Of a stretch of DNA of 64,000 nt, positions 24,127-32,906 are shown piece by piece. Location: contig NZ_LSBB01000018.1 in the NCBI RefSeq assembly GCF_001584335.1, positions 617,506-681,505 on the forward strand. The letters run 5' to 3'. A model generated the notes under the pieces. It saw only the letters and a list, made by a program, of their open reading frames with translations. It did not search any database and was not told where the DNA came from. Numbering within the stretch: position 1 is the first letter of the stretch; every line of letters starts with the position of its first letter. The translations under genes and the position numbers were made by a program. The stretch is from Bacillus atrophaeus (GTDB lineage: Bacteria > Bacillota > Bacilli > Bacillales > Bacillaceae).

Positions 24127-24230
24127 CATGTACAAAAAGCTGCCCTCAAGGGGCTTGCTAAATAGGTATTCTTGGAATAGACCATTCTCTTAAACTTGTT
24201 CAGGGCTCAAGGGAGGTCTATTTTTTATTT
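24110..24230 (+). ncRNA. Putative antisense antitoxin RNA (SR5/SR4-like)
   Basis: A convergent forward transcript would overlap the 3' half of the toxin mRNA. A terminator (AATAGACC...GGTCTATT followed by a T-rich run, 24176-24230) ends it inside the last codons of the toxin frame. This is the layout of BsrE/SR5 and BsrG/SR4: toxin and antitoxin genes overlap at their 3' ends. The 5' end is not certain because no clear promoter could be fixed. Confidence 0.5.
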
Positions 24231-24301
24231 ATATACGTCAACAGGGCGATTATAAACGACCCAAAAGCAAGCATCAGCATTAATTCTTGAAATGTTGACA
24301 T
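24218..24301 (-). CDS. BsrE-type type I toxin peptide
   Basis: A 27-residue hydrophobic peptide starting MSTFQELMLMLAFGSF and ending TYINKK: one membrane helix with a basic tail. It closely resembles the BsrE/BsrH/BsrG toxin peptides of B. subtilis prophages. Of three in-frame ATG codons, the one at 24301 is preferred because AAAGGGG lies nine bases upstream; the other two are too close. Overexpressed peptides of this family harm the membrane, and an antisense RNA normally promotes mRNA decay. Both the convergent antisense terminator and the toxin terminator are visible, so the module looks complete. Confidence 0.75.
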   Translation of the reverse strand: MSTFQELMLMLAFGSFIIALLTYINKK

Positions 24302-24334
24302 AAGCATCATCCCCTTTGGCGCACCTTTAATGCA

Positions 24335-24736
24335 AGGTGATATCAGTTTTGGTAAGAGTCAGATACTGCTCAGGGGCTACACAAAAAGAGAAGAATCTGT
24401 GCTTTTGGAGTTATGCGAAGAAGTGGGAAGAAGAACTCGTACTCAAAATAAAGTGGGAAGAACAATTAGTTTGGGATAGGCTACAGCAAAGACGAGTTTG
24501 GCGGAGGATTTCACCGATCAAAAACAATTGATGGCTCTACAAATATCACCATGGATATTTATAAATATTGTTTAATACTCTTCGATAAGTTTTATGAAGG
24601 GAAAACAGTGAGGAGTACTTCAGTTACTTTATCTAATATTAAAAATGATGTGAATCAGCAGTTGAGCTTATTTGAAACGGATAACGAGAAGAGAAGGAAA
24701 TTAGGTTTTGTGATGGTTGGAATAAGAAGCATGTAA
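24335..24736 (+). pseudogene. UvrX/YqjW-like Y-family DNA polymerase remnant (frameshifted)
   Basis: Frame one reads FGKSQILLRGYTKREESVLL and LELCEEVGRRTRTQ up to a stop after SLG at about 24478. A one-base shift restores GYSKDEFGGGFHRSKTIDGS and STSVTLSNIKNDVNQQLSLF to a stop at 24736. This is the C-terminal half of phage-type lesion-bypass polymerases of the UvrX family, with the N-terminal catalytic half missing. In strain 168, bsrE-type toxins and uvrX fragments occur together in prophage-like elements, as here. Confidence 0.7.
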
Positions 24737-24740
24737 TGCT

Positions 24741-24785
24741 TGATAGTTTTAATAAGAAGACAAAAAAGTCTTATTAAAACTATCA
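24741..24785. terminator. Long perfect hairpin after the uvrX remnant
   Basis: Arms TGATAGTTTTAATAAGA and TCTTATTAAAACTATCA pair perfectly over 17 bases with an 11-base loop. A T-rich sequence follows. It probably terminates in both directions. Confidence 0.65.
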
Positions 24786-25281
24786 TTTTATTTATAATTC
24801 GAAAAGAATTTTTAAGCTTTTCCCTTCATATGCATAGGAGCCAGCAGAAGAGGTTAGCATTAAATAAGACCCGAAAAACAATGTGTATGGATAAATTCAG
24901 TTTGTGCTGTTATTGCATTAATTAGAAGGCCTATGCTGCTATCAGATTTTAAAAAGTTTATTCTAAGAAAGAAGAGAATCTTGTTTCTAATATGGCTTCT
25001 CTAGGAGCAACTTTAGGGGACAGAGTTACTGAAGTTCAAACAACCTGGCATGATGTTATCTTATATGTCCATGTATTAAGTTTGAAGTTGCAATAAAGTC
25101 ATTTAATTTTATTCTCCAAACACACATAACACCGTTCGAAATTAGAACGGTATAATAAAAACAGATGTTTAATTTTCTTTATCCGATATTATTTTTATCA
25201 AAATAATCAACAATAAAGTTGTTTAGAAGCAAAGAGTTATTCCGCAATATCACAACTGCTGATATCCCTTATTGATTACTT
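24786..25281. other. AT-rich gap with prophage-like scraps
   Basis: Only short frames are seen. One near 24970-25095 reads NLVSNMASLGATLGDRVTEV before a stop and may be a phage-gene remnant, but it cannot be assigned. No RNA gene or repeat is visible. Confidence 0.35.
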
Positions 25282-25878
25282 TTATTCCGAAGACAAGAAG
25301 CAAAATTCACGAATCATCTGTATTTTTACTTCTTCAATGGGAAACTGTTGCGGATAAGTAGATATCATTAACATGATCCCTTGAAGCGTGGATGAAAAGT
25401 ATAACGACCGTTTCCGCGGCTCCTTTACACCCAGCTTTTCGAACATCTCACACTGTAACTCGAACTGTCTGGCACTTTCTTCAATCAGCATATTACTGTA
25501 TTTGATCAGCTTTTGATCTGCTTCTGGCTGTGTTTGCAGGTGCAGGTAGAAACGGAATAGTTCCGGCTTTTGATAGACGTTATCGATCGCACCTTCTATA
25601 ATAAACCTAAGTTGTTCAGAAGGTGTCTCAAAAGCGGTCGCACCTTCCATTACCTCAATCAATTCCCCGATTCTGGCTTCGGCCATTGTAGCAAGAAGTT
25701 CCTCTTTGCCTTTATAATAATTGTATAGCAGCCCTTTAGATATGCCTGCTTCTTTAGCTACATCGCTAATAGAAGTAGCATGATATCCCTGTTTGATGAA
25801 TAACCTCATAGCAGCACTACGAATATTCTCTTTGGCTAACTGACGAATTCTTTCATTTTCTTTCTGAGATCTTGGCAT
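25282..25878 (-). CDS. TetR-family regulator beside a hydrolase
   Basis: A 198-residue TetR-type repressor. Its N-terminal HTH (residues 14-55) has FIKQGYHATSISDVAKEAG and GLLYNYYKGKEELL; the C-terminal all-helical ligand domain includes QPELFRFYLHLQTQPEAD. The start chosen is ATG 25878; the frame is open further into the hydrolase stop region, where GGAGG lies 13 bases upstream, a long but usable spacing. The gene follows the alpha/beta hydrolase by 8 bases, and an imperfect palindrome fits its operator in the shared promoter. Not recognised in strain 168. Confidence 0.82.
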   Translation of the reverse strand: MPRSQKENERIRQLAKENIRSAAMRLFIKQGYHATSISDVAKEAGISKGLLYNYYKGKEELLATMAEARIGELIEVMEGATAFETPSEQLRFIIEGAIDNVYQKPELFRFYLHLQTQPEADQKLIKYSNMLIEESARQFELQCEMFEKLGVKEPRKRSLYFSSTLQGIMLMISTYPQQFPIEEVKIQMIREFCFLSSE

Positions 25879-25886
25879 GGTAAACT

Positions 25887-26636
25887 TCAGTCCTCCATAA
25901 AGCAAGTAATATGGTGATATAGATTTTCAGGATGGGTGAGCGTTACCATATGATCTGCATCGGCGATTTCAACGAAACGAGCTTTTGGGACTATTCGAAA
26001 ACAATCTGCAACACGATGGTTATCTTGGAAGTCCTCCTTGCCGATAATGAATAGTGTATCGGCATTCAATTCCTCTAACCTATCAATAGCTGGAGGCTGC
26101 GGCCAAATCATTTCAAAAGCTGGCCATTTTAAAATCCGTTTGAAATAATGCCGCTGCATTTGAACCATCAGATTCCGGTGGGGACCGGCCATTACAACAT
26201 GATATAATGAGGCACTAAGCGAAAGCTCAAGCATCTTTTCTATATCCGGGGCAGCCTCATTAATTTTATTCAAATACGCAGTAAACTCTTGTGAATAGCT
26301 AAACCCTGACAAAGCAGGAGCAACCAAAACAAGTTTCGATACTCTTTCAGGATAATTCAGAGCAAATTCAGTGGCAATCTGGCCGCCGAAGGAGTGTCCT
26401 ATGAGTGCTGCCTTATCGAGTTCTAGATGGTCAAGCAGCGACAGCAAATCTTCAACATAGTTGGTATGCTCTAAAGGGGATGGTGATTTCCCGGTGCCAC
26501 GTCCATCAAAAGTAACGACCTTATAGTGCTTGGCTAGAAGAGGTGTTAAAAATTTCCAATCTCGCAAATCAGCACCCCCACTGTGAAGAAGAACGACAGG
26601 ATGCCCGTTTCCATTAACCTCATAATACAAATCCAT
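25887..26636 (-). CDS. Alpha/beta-fold hydrolase
   Basis: A 249-residue soluble hydrolase. The nucleophile elbow is GHSFGGQ, the oxyanion loop HSGGADLRDW, and the acid and base are in IIGKEDFQDNH and DADHMV. The size and sequence style resemble carboxylesterases or acyl-lactone hydrolases of the BioH/MenH-like group; the substrate is unknown. ATG 26636 follows GGAGGG; the six-residue upstream extension lacks a ribosome site. It is first in a two-gene operon with a TetR repressor, so its substrate or a relative may be the inducer. Confidence 0.85.
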   Translation of the reverse strand: MDLYYEVNGNGHPVVLLHSGGADLRDWKFLTPLLAKHYKVVTFDGRGTGKSPSPLEHTNYVEDLLSLLDHLELDKAALIGHSFGGQIATEFALNYPERVSKLVLVAPALSGFSYSQEFTAYLNKINEAAPDIEKMLELSLSASLYHVVMAGPHRNLMVQMQRHYFKRILKWPAFEMIWPQPPAIDRLEELNADTLFIIGKEDFQDNHRVADCFRIVPKARFVEIADADHMVTLTHPENLYHHITCFMED

Positions 26637-26671
26637 TGCAAACCCTCCATTCAATTACAATATTTAACACT

Positions 26672-26700
26672 ACTTTATTATTGAATGAACGTTTAGTCAA
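26672..26700 (-). promoter_or_regulatory. Promoter with TetR-type operator for the hydrolase operon
   Basis: On the reverse strand TTGACT (26700-26695), 17 bases, TAAAGT. The 20-base imperfect palindrome TTGACTAAACGTTCATTCAA (26681-26700) covers the -35 and spacer. Its dyad symmetry about AACGTT fits a repressor site for the adjacent TetR protein. Confidence 0.65.
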
Positions 26701-27194
26701 TGGAAAAATGAAGTTCTCATAAAGAACACCACTCATTACACTTCTTACCCACAATACGCTTATAAACTAAAACAAGCGTGCGGATACTGATATTCCATAT
26801 TCAAACAATTTTATAAACGGCTTTTTTGCAAATTAAACAACTTTATTGGCACTTTACATTAAGAGAGAAAGCGTGCCGGAAGCTGAAAGACAGATACGTT
26901 TTTTTATGTCCAAGAGATTCAGGAGTCTTATGAGAGATGAAGAATCTAACTAAAACAGCAGTTTTAAAGAGAAAAGGAGAGTGAAAAACCATTGAAATAG
27001 ATGGATCTGACGCAACATTGTGTCTTAATAATATTGGAGATGTATTAGTACAACTTATTTTTATATAAACTAAGACTTGCCAAGCTGAAAAAATTTCACC
27101 ACCAATATTAACATAAAGGAGATTCTTTAAAAGTGTTGAATAAATACAAAAAAAGGAAGTTTGAATTTTTCATTATGAAAGGAGTTTGTGGTGA
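26701..27194. other. Intergenic region without an intact gene
   Basis: I see short frames only. One at about 26992-27068 reads IEIDGSDATLCLNNIGDVLV before a stop and may be a relic. AAAGGAGATTC at 27115-27125 followed by GTG suggests a lost start. Nothing else is supported. Confidence 0.35.
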
Positions 27195-27398
27195 ATGAAA
27201 CATATTAGATTTTCATTATTAACTAGTGTCCTGCTTATTATTGCGGGGATTGTTCACAGAATCATTATTAGAATGTTTAATATTCCGTTTGAAGGACTTA
27301 CATTCTGGAGTGGATTTGTGGGGGTTTTCTTTGTAATTGCTTTAATATCTTCTCTGCTATTCAATATCTTTAAAGTCGCTGACAGAGTAGAAACATAA
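27195..27398 (+). CDS. 67-residue two-helix membrane protein
   Basis: A small protein with two hydrophobic segments (residues 6-24 and 37-60) separated by an amphipathic stretch (IIIRMFNIPFEGL), with a short charged tail. ATG is 12 bases after AAAGGAG. No family recognised. It lies within the accessory strip and is followed by a broken coding fragment, so it may be the surviving member of a former operon. Confidence 0.6.
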   Translation: MKHIRFSLLTSVLLIIAGIVHRIIIRMFNIPFEGLTFWSGFVGVFFVIALISSLLFNIFKVADRVET

Positions 27399-27404
27399 AC
27401 CAGC

Positions 27405-27546
27405 CAAAAGTGAGGAAAAACTCTGGCATTATTTAGATGAGAATTTGTCTAAGGAAGCAAAAGAAAAATATGAAATTGAGATATTTAAAAAGGATATTAT
27501 AGTTTTAGAAAAAGAACATAACAAGTATCTGGAGAGTATGAAATAA
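27405..27546 (+). pseudogene. C-terminal coding fragment, charged helix
   Basis: A frame without a start codon reads AKSEEKLWHYLDENLSKEAK and on to a stop at 27546 as an amphipathic charged helix, followed by a terminator. It has lost its beginning and is not assigned to a family. Confidence 0.35.
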
Positions 27547-27574
27547 AAGCCTCTTATATTGAGAAGGGGCTTTT
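27545..27574 (+). terminator. Terminator after the helical fragment
   Basis: AAAAGCCTCTT / AAGGGGCTTTT with an eight-base loop. Confidence 0.6.
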
Positions 27575-27887
27575 CATATTCCCTTTTCTTCGGTCATCGG
27601 TCGATCGAACCATGGGAAACCAAATACATCAATTATAGTCGACATTATCTCGATTTTTACTTATTTCTTTTGTATTTCTTCAAAGGAAAGAGTAATGCCA
27701 GATCGAAAAACTTTGAAATCTTGATCAGCTTCAGAAGCCTTATGGTTTTACAGTAAGCGCTTTTTCTATAAATATCGCTGATGCCAGCGCAGGATGGAAC
27801 CGGGTCGTCACCATTTTTGTTGACAGTGAATAAATCAATAACAAATAACCGCGAGGACAAGATGTCTGACGGTTAATTTGTATACGA
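27575..27887. other. Intergenic region with a short coding relic
   Basis: A frame at 27742-27829 reads FTVSAFSINIADASAGWNRV and on to FVDSE and a stop, without a start. I cannot assign it. No RNA or repeat is seen. Confidence 0.3.
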
Positions 27888-29945
27888 TCAAATTGATGTG
27901 TTTGTGATTTTTTCCACTTGGACTTTTCCTGAGAAAAAGGTTGCGCCGCCGCCCATATCTGACAAGCGGTCCGGTGTAAGTGAGTTGACAAGTTGTTTTT
28001 TGTTTGGCTCATCAGCCCATAACCCTTGGCTCACTGTCACTCCCGGAAGGACCTGTTCTCCGACTGAGACGGTTAATTCGCATTCGCCCCGGCTGTTCCA
28101 AATGAGGACTCGCTCTCCATCTTCAATTCCCCGTTCTTTTGCATCCTGCGTGTTCATAAAAAGCTTAGGTTCTTTTTCCAGCTTGATATGCTTAGCATTG
28201 TTGGAGAACGTCGAATTTAAGAAATTATGATTAGGACCCGGCACGTACATAAGAGGGTAATCTTCATCCTCGGCAAGCGGTATATGAGTCGGCACAGGCG
28301 GAAAGCCGTCTTTCTTCATTATGTCAGAATATAATTCTATCTTACCGCTCGGTGTCGGCAGTTTGCCCGGAAACAGCGGTTTATCCCTTTTAGCTTTTAT
28401 AAATGAATGTAGAATAAGATCTTCGTAATTCAATCCTTCCAAATAAGGATTGTCCGGATGATCAAGCGCTTGGCGAATTAATTCATCGTCCGAATCTTTC
28501 AGCTCTTGATCTTCAAAACCCATGGCTTCCGCCAATAATCTGAATACTTCAGTGTTCGGCTTGCTTTCTCCATATCTCTCAATAACCGGCTGCTGAAGCT
28601 GAATGTAGTGATGCCAGTAAGAGGTGTAAAAATCAAGATTTTCAAAAGCAGAGGTGGCGGGCAGTATAATATCCGCGTATTTGGCGGTTTCCGTTAAAAA
28701 TAAATCATGCACCACAACGAATAAATCCTCCCGCATCAGCCCTTCTCTTACTTTGTTGGCTTCCGGCGTTACAATGGCGGGATTTGTCCCATATATATAT
28801 AGTGAACGGACGGGCGGATCGGTTTCTAAAAGCGTTCTGCCCAGCTGGTTCATATTGAATGACCTTGGCGTGCGGCTTTTCAGCAGGTCTGGACGCTGGA
28901 GGGCACGGCTGTTGTATTCCAGAATGCCGCTATTATGCTTGATCGCACCGCCGCCAAGTTGCAGCCATTGGCCGGTAACAGCGGGCAGACAGGCTATCGT
29001 CCGAACAATCATGCCGCCATTATCATGATGCTGCAGCCCGTTTCCGATTCTGATAAAAGAAGGAGAAGTCTCACCGTACATTCTGGCAAGTTGATAAATA
29101 TCTTCCGCGCTGATGCCTGTAATGAAAGAGACATTTTCAGGCGTATACTGTTTGACATGGTCTCGAAGCTCTTCAGAACCCACGGTATATTCAGACAGAA
29201 ATGCTTCATCATGCATATTTTCTTTAAATAAAATATGCATGATGCCAAGGGCGAGTGCGGCGTCTGTTCCGGGCCGAATCGGAATAAACCAGTCGGCAAG
29301 CCGGCCTGTCTGATTTTTATGAACATCAATGACAACGATTTTCGCACCATTTTTACGGGCTTTTTGCGCGAGTGTAATTTGATGCATATTTGTGCTGACA
29401 GCGTTTATCCCCCAAAAAATAAACAGCTTTGTATGAATGGTTTCTTCGGGATCTGTTCCTGCACTCACACCCATTGTATATTTATAACCCTCTGAGCCGG
29501 CTTTGCTGCAAATGGTGCGCTCCAGCTGGCTTGCGCCGAGACGATGGAAGAAGCGGCGGTCCATGCCTTCCGCGGTTAATTTCCCCATATTGCCATAAAA
29601 GCTGTAGGGGAGAATGCTTTCCGCGCCTTCTTCAGCAATGAGGCGTTTCCAGCGTGCGCTGATGGTGCTGATGGCTTCTTCCCATGAAATCGGTTCAAAT
29701 GCCGCCTCGCCCTTTTTGCCGATGCGTTTCAGCGGAACAGATAATCGTTTTTCATCATAAATGCGCTCAGCCATATTTCGAACTTTATTGCATATATTTC
29801 CTTGTGTCACAGGGTGATCCGGATCACCCTGGACTTTTACAATTTTGCCGTCTTTTTTATGGACAAGTAATCCGCACTGGTCCGGACAGTCGAGTGAACA
29901 TACAGATTTAAAGACTCCATCTTGTTTAGTGGCGAAAGAATTCAT
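27888..29945 (-). CDS. yoaE: YoaE, molybdopterin oxidoreductase of the DMSO-reductase family
   Basis: A 685-residue cytoplasmic molybdenum enzyme. The N-terminal 4Fe-4S motif is CSLDCPDQC (C16, C20, C24) with a fourth Cys in QGNICNK. The Mo/W-bis-MGD domain follows (SFYGNMGKL, RTICSKAGSEG with the candidate Mo ligand Cys, FWGINAVSTN, IRPGTDAALALG). The C-terminal molydopterin-dinucleotide-binding domain contains VPGPNHNFLN and GERVLIWNSRGE. Its physiological substrate is not known, though it is often called a formate-dehydrogenase-like protein. There is no Tat signal. ATG 29945 lies nine bases behind AAGGGG. It is divergent from the SAM-riboswitch operon yoaDCB. Confidence 0.9.
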   Translation of the reverse strand: MNSFATKQDGVFKSVCSLDCPDQCGLLVHKKDGKIVKVQGDPDHPVTQGNICNKVRNMAERIYDEKRLSVPLKRIGKKGEAAFEPISWEEAISTISARWKRLIAEEGAESILPYSFYGNMGKLTAEGMDRRFFHRLGASQLERTICSKAGSEGYKYTMGVSAGTDPEETIHTKLFIFWGINAVSTNMHQITLAQKARKNGAKIVVIDVHKNQTGRLADWFIPIRPGTDAALALGIMHILFKENMHDEAFLSEYTVGSEELRDHVKQYTPENVSFITGISAEDIYQLARMYGETSPSFIRIGNGLQHHDNGGMIVRTIACLPAVTGQWLQLGGGAIKHNSGILEYNSRALQRPDLLKSRTPRSFNMNQLGRTLLETDPPVRSLYIYGTNPAIVTPEANKVREGLMREDLFVVVHDLFLTETAKYADIILPATSAFENLDFYTSYWHHYIQLQQPVIERYGESKPNTEVFRLLAEAMGFEDQELKDSDDELIRQALDHPDNPYLEGLNYEDLILHSFIKAKRDKPLFPGKLPTPSGKIELYSDIMKKDGFPPVPTHIPLAEDEDYPLMYVPGPNHNFLNSTFSNNAKHIKLEKEPKLFMNTQDAKERGIEDGERVLIWNSRGECELTVSVGEQVLPGVTVSQGLWADEPNKKQLVNSLTPDRLSDMGGGATFFSGKVQVEKITNTSI

Positions 29946-30096
29946 GGCCCAGTTCCCCTTATCTTTAGATATATTGTTAGAATTATAAACATTTCACATT
30001 ATAGCGTCAATTCAGAAAAAAAGATTGACAGCAATGCGTGACTTCTTTATGATGAATTTATTCTTTTAATATGCTGAAAATTTCATATTTTAATTT

Positions 30097-30186
30097 TCTA
30101 TCAAGAGAGGTGGAGGGACTGGCCCCATGAAACCTCGGCAACATTATTGTGCCAATTCCAGCAAGCGTAAGCTTGAAAGATAGGAA
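30097..30186 (+). ncRNA. SAM-I (S-box) riboswitch aptamer
   Basis: The conserved S-box elements occur in order: CTATCAAGAGAGGTGGAGGG, ACTGGCCC, ATGAAACCTCGGCAAC, a variable stem, GTGCCAATTCCAGCAAG, a small hairpin, and GAAAGATAGG, which closes P1. With SAM bound, P1 forms and the downstream terminator shuts off yoaD-yoaC-yoaB. Confidence 0.95.
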
Positions 30187-30236
30187 AGTAAGGTTTATAC
30201 ATGTTTTTTTGCTTTAGCAGAAAATACATATACATG

Positions 30237-30272
30237 AATCTCTTTCCGTCTGCGGAAAGAGATTTTTTTTAT
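30237..30272 (+). terminator. Riboswitch terminator of yoaDCB
   Basis: AATCTCTTTCC / GGAAAGAGATT with a six-base loop and eight T, about 35 bases before yoaD. It is the expression platform of the S-box. Confidence 0.9.
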
Positions 30273-30308
30273 TCAAAAATACTACAACATGAAAAGGAGT
30301 TTTGCAGC

Positions 30309-31310
30309 ATGACGGTATTAATTACAGCGCCATACAACGAACATGGCCGAAAGGAACTCGAAGGACTCTTCGGCGCCGTTGTATATCAATCTTGGAAAGG
30401 CCGGGGAAGGGCTTTCCGGGAAGACGAATTAATTCAGCTGATCAAGGACACGAATGCGACTGGGTTGATTGCTGAGCTCGATCAAGTAACAGAACATGTA
30501 TTACAGTCCTCACCGGAGCTTGCGTTTGTGGGCGTGTGCAGAGGAATGCCGTCAAATGTTGATATCAAAGCAGCCACCAAAAGAGGCATCCCGGTCTTTT
30601 ATACCCCGGCCCGCAATGCCCAAGCAGTGGCGGAAATGTTTATTGGCAATATCATTACATTTCTCCGCCACACAATGCCGTCTAATCAGTGGTTAAAAGA
30701 TGGAAAATGGAACCGTGATTATTTACAGGCCTATGTTCAATTTAAAGGCAATGAAATCACCGGAAAAACGGTCGGCATGGTCGGTTTCGGGGCAGTAGGA
30801 CAGAGAATCGCCAAGCTTTTAACTGCATTTGATTGCAAGGTGAAATATTATGACCCGTTTGTGACCCACGACAATCCGCAATATGAAAAAGTCGCGCTTG
30901 AGAACATCTTTTCAGATAGCGATATTGTGTCTGTGCATTTGCCGCGTACAGAGGAAACCGCCGGACTCATCAGCCAAACCTATTTTGATCTTATGAAAAA
31001 GGACGCGGTATTTGTGAATACATCAAGAGCCGTAGTGGTAAACAGAGAAGACCTCTTGGCTGTATTAAAACAAAATAAAATCAGGGGAGCCATTTTAGAC
31101 GTTTTCTACAATGAACCGCCGGAATCTTCTGATTATGAGCTGATTTCTTTGCCTAATGTATTGGCGACACCACATTTAGCGGGCGCTACCTACGAAGTGG
31201 AAGATCATCACGTCGCTATCATGAACGGGGCACTTAAAAAGTGGAAAACGGAGCAGACGCTCGCGATTCCGACGTTATATAACAAAAAAGAGCTGGAAAC
31301 AGGCGTATAA
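30309..31310 (+). CDS. yoaD: YoaD, D-2-hydroxyacid dehydrogenase family
   Basis: A 333-residue NAD-dependent dehydrogenase of the phosphoglycerate/hydroxyacid type. Rossmann loop GMVGFGAVGQRIAK, catalytic Arg in TSRAVVV, Glu in DVFYNEPP, and catalytic His in TPHLAGATYE are all present. ATG 30309 follows AAAAGGAG; the frame opens earlier but runs through the riboswitch terminator. It is the first gene of yoaDCB. Because the operon is controlled by SAM and is joined to a sugar-type kinase and an MFS permease, it may handle a sulfur- or methionine-related hydroxy acid, but the substrate is not established. Confidence 0.88.
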   Translation: MTVLITAPYNEHGRKELEGLFGAVVYQSWKGRGRAFREDELIQLIKDTNATGLIAELDQVTEHVLQSSPELAFVGVCRGMPSNVDIKAATKRGIPVFYTPARNAQAVAEMFIGNIITFLRHTMPSNQWLKDGKWNRDYLQAYVQFKGNEITGKTVGMVGFGAVGQRIAKLLTAFDCKVKYYDPFVTHDNPQYEKVALENIFSDSDIVSVHLPRTEETAGLISQTYFDLMKKDAVFVNTSRAVVVNREDLLAVLKQNKIRGAILDVFYNEPPESSDYELISLPNVLATPHLAGATYEVEDHHVAIMNGALKKWKTEQTLAIPTLYNKKELETGV

Positions 31311-31326
31311 AGGAGGAGCTTGCGAC

Positions 31327-32805
31327 ATGACATACGAAAAAGGCTATCTCGTATTTGATATCGGAACAGGAAATGCAAGAGTTGCGATTGTCGGGGTCTC
31401 AGGTAAGGTTCATCGAATTGAGCGTGAGGATATTGAATATATAACAGAGCCTCTTTACCCGGACAGCCGTTATTTTTCTCCGCAGGTATTATGGGAACAA
31501 GTGTCAGGCTTAGCGAAGCGGGCTCTTGCTCATAGCAAAGCTATAGACATTATTGGCATCACTTCAACCAGCCAAAGGCAGGGAATTGTTCTGATTGATA
31601 AAAAAGGAACATTATTCCTCGGGCTTCCTAATATTGACAATCGAGGACAGGAGTGGGAAGAAGAGATTGAGCTGAAAGAAGAGGTTTACCGCCGCACCGG
31701 ACGGCTTCCGACAGCGCTCTTTTCAGCACTGAAGCTTTATGGGTTAAAACAAAGGCAGCCTTCTTTGTGGAAACAAGTCAGTCAATTTACGAGCATCAGC
31801 GATTGGATAACGTATAAGTTGACCGGGATCTTGACATACGAGCCGTCGCAAGCAACGGAAACGCTTCTCTTTGATGTAAATCAAAATATATGGTCAGAAG
31901 AGCTGTGCGGCATATTCGGCTTTTCACCATCCATCTTGCCGAGGCTGGTGAGAGCAGGCACAGCAATTGGAGAGGTTGATGCACAGCTTGCAAATGAATG
32001 GGGGCTTTCGGGAAGTGTGCCTGTCATTACTGGGGGCGGTGATACACAACTGGCTGTTAAGAGCACGGACGCCGTGCCGGAAGATATCGTCATTGTATCA
32101 GGCACAACGACTCCTATTATCAAAATCATCCAAGACATTCAAGAAGACGGGCAAAAGCAGGCCTGGCTGAATTGTCATACGGATAAGGGGCAGTGGCTTG
32201 TTGAAACGAATCCCGGAATCACCGGACTGAATTATCAAAAATTAAAAACCATTTTCTATCCTAATGAAGGATATGACGTCATTGAAAAAGAAATCTCTTT
32301 GCTTACTCAGGAAGACAGAGTTTGTGTATCAGCTCTCGGATCATATTTGTCGACAGAGAAAAACGCGCTTACTAAAGGCGGTTTTATATTTGATGCACCG
32401 CTTTCATCTCAATTAAGCAGAGCGCATTTTGTTCGGGCGGCTTTAAAAGAAATTGCGTATTCGATTAAGTGGAATTACGACATTTTAACAGAGGTAGGCG
32501 CCACAAGCCGAGATTATGTATGGGCGTGCGGCGGAGGATTTCAAAGCGGTGCCCTGACCCAATATATTGCTAATCTGCTTCAGAAAAAAGTATATGTCAA
32601 AGAAGGTTTCAGTCAGGCCTCCGTTGTTGGAGCCGCGGTCATTTGCAATCAAGTTCTCGGCATAAAAGATTCATTCTCAAATATGGTCAAGGTGATTGAG
32701 CCGACTGACTTTCAAGAAGAAACTGATCTATATGAAGAATGGAAGAAAACTCAGCGATTTTTTTCTGATTTTTCCGTCTCTTCTGAAAAAAGAGTGCTGG
32801 TATAA
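31327..32805 (+). CDS. yoaC: YoaC, FGGY-family carbohydrate kinase
   Basis: A 492-residue kinase of the FGGY family (xylulokinase / glycerol-kinase fold). The N-terminal phosphate-binding loop DIGTGNARVAIV and GITSTSQRQGIVLID lie in domain one. ITGGGDTQLAV and the adenosine motif ACGGGFQSGALTQYIANLL lie in domain two. GGAGG lies before the ATG, 16 bases behind yoaD. The enzyme would phosphorylate a sugar or sugar-like compound. The pathway is unknown. It is transcribed under the SAM riboswitch. Confidence 0.9.
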   Translation: MTYEKGYLVFDIGTGNARVAIVGVSGKVHRIEREDIEYITEPLYPDSRYFSPQVLWEQVSGLAKRALAHSKAIDIIGITSTSQRQGIVLIDKKGTLFLGLPNIDNRGQEWEEEIELKEEVYRRTGRLPTALFSALKLYGLKQRQPSLWKQVSQFTSISDWITYKLTGILTYEPSQATETLLFDVNQNIWSEELCGIFGFSPSILPRLVRAGTAIGEVDAQLANEWGLSGSVPVITGGGDTQLAVKSTDAVPEDIVIVSGTTTPIIKIIQDIQEDGQKQAWLNCHTDKGQWLVETNPGITGLNYQKLKTIFYPNEGYDVIEKEISLLTQEDRVCVSALGSYLSTEKNALTKGGFIFDAPLSSQLSRAHFVRAALKEIAYSIKWNYDILTEVGATSRDYVWACGGGFQSGALTQYIANLLQKKVYVKEGFSQASVVGAAVICNQVLGIKDSFSNMVKVIEPTDFQEETDLYEEWKKTQRFFSDFSVSSEKRVLV

Positions 32806-32906
32806 AGCCCAAAGACAGGTTCAGCCGTCCTTAAGGTTATATACATTCCTTTACTTTAATGAGTTAATTCGATCCATTACTTAAGCATCTATGGGAGGAA
32901 ACAGAT

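Noticed and set aside
24337-24531. A 64-residue forward frame rich in Trp and Arg
   Set aside because: It is an off-frame reading of the uvrX-like remnant.
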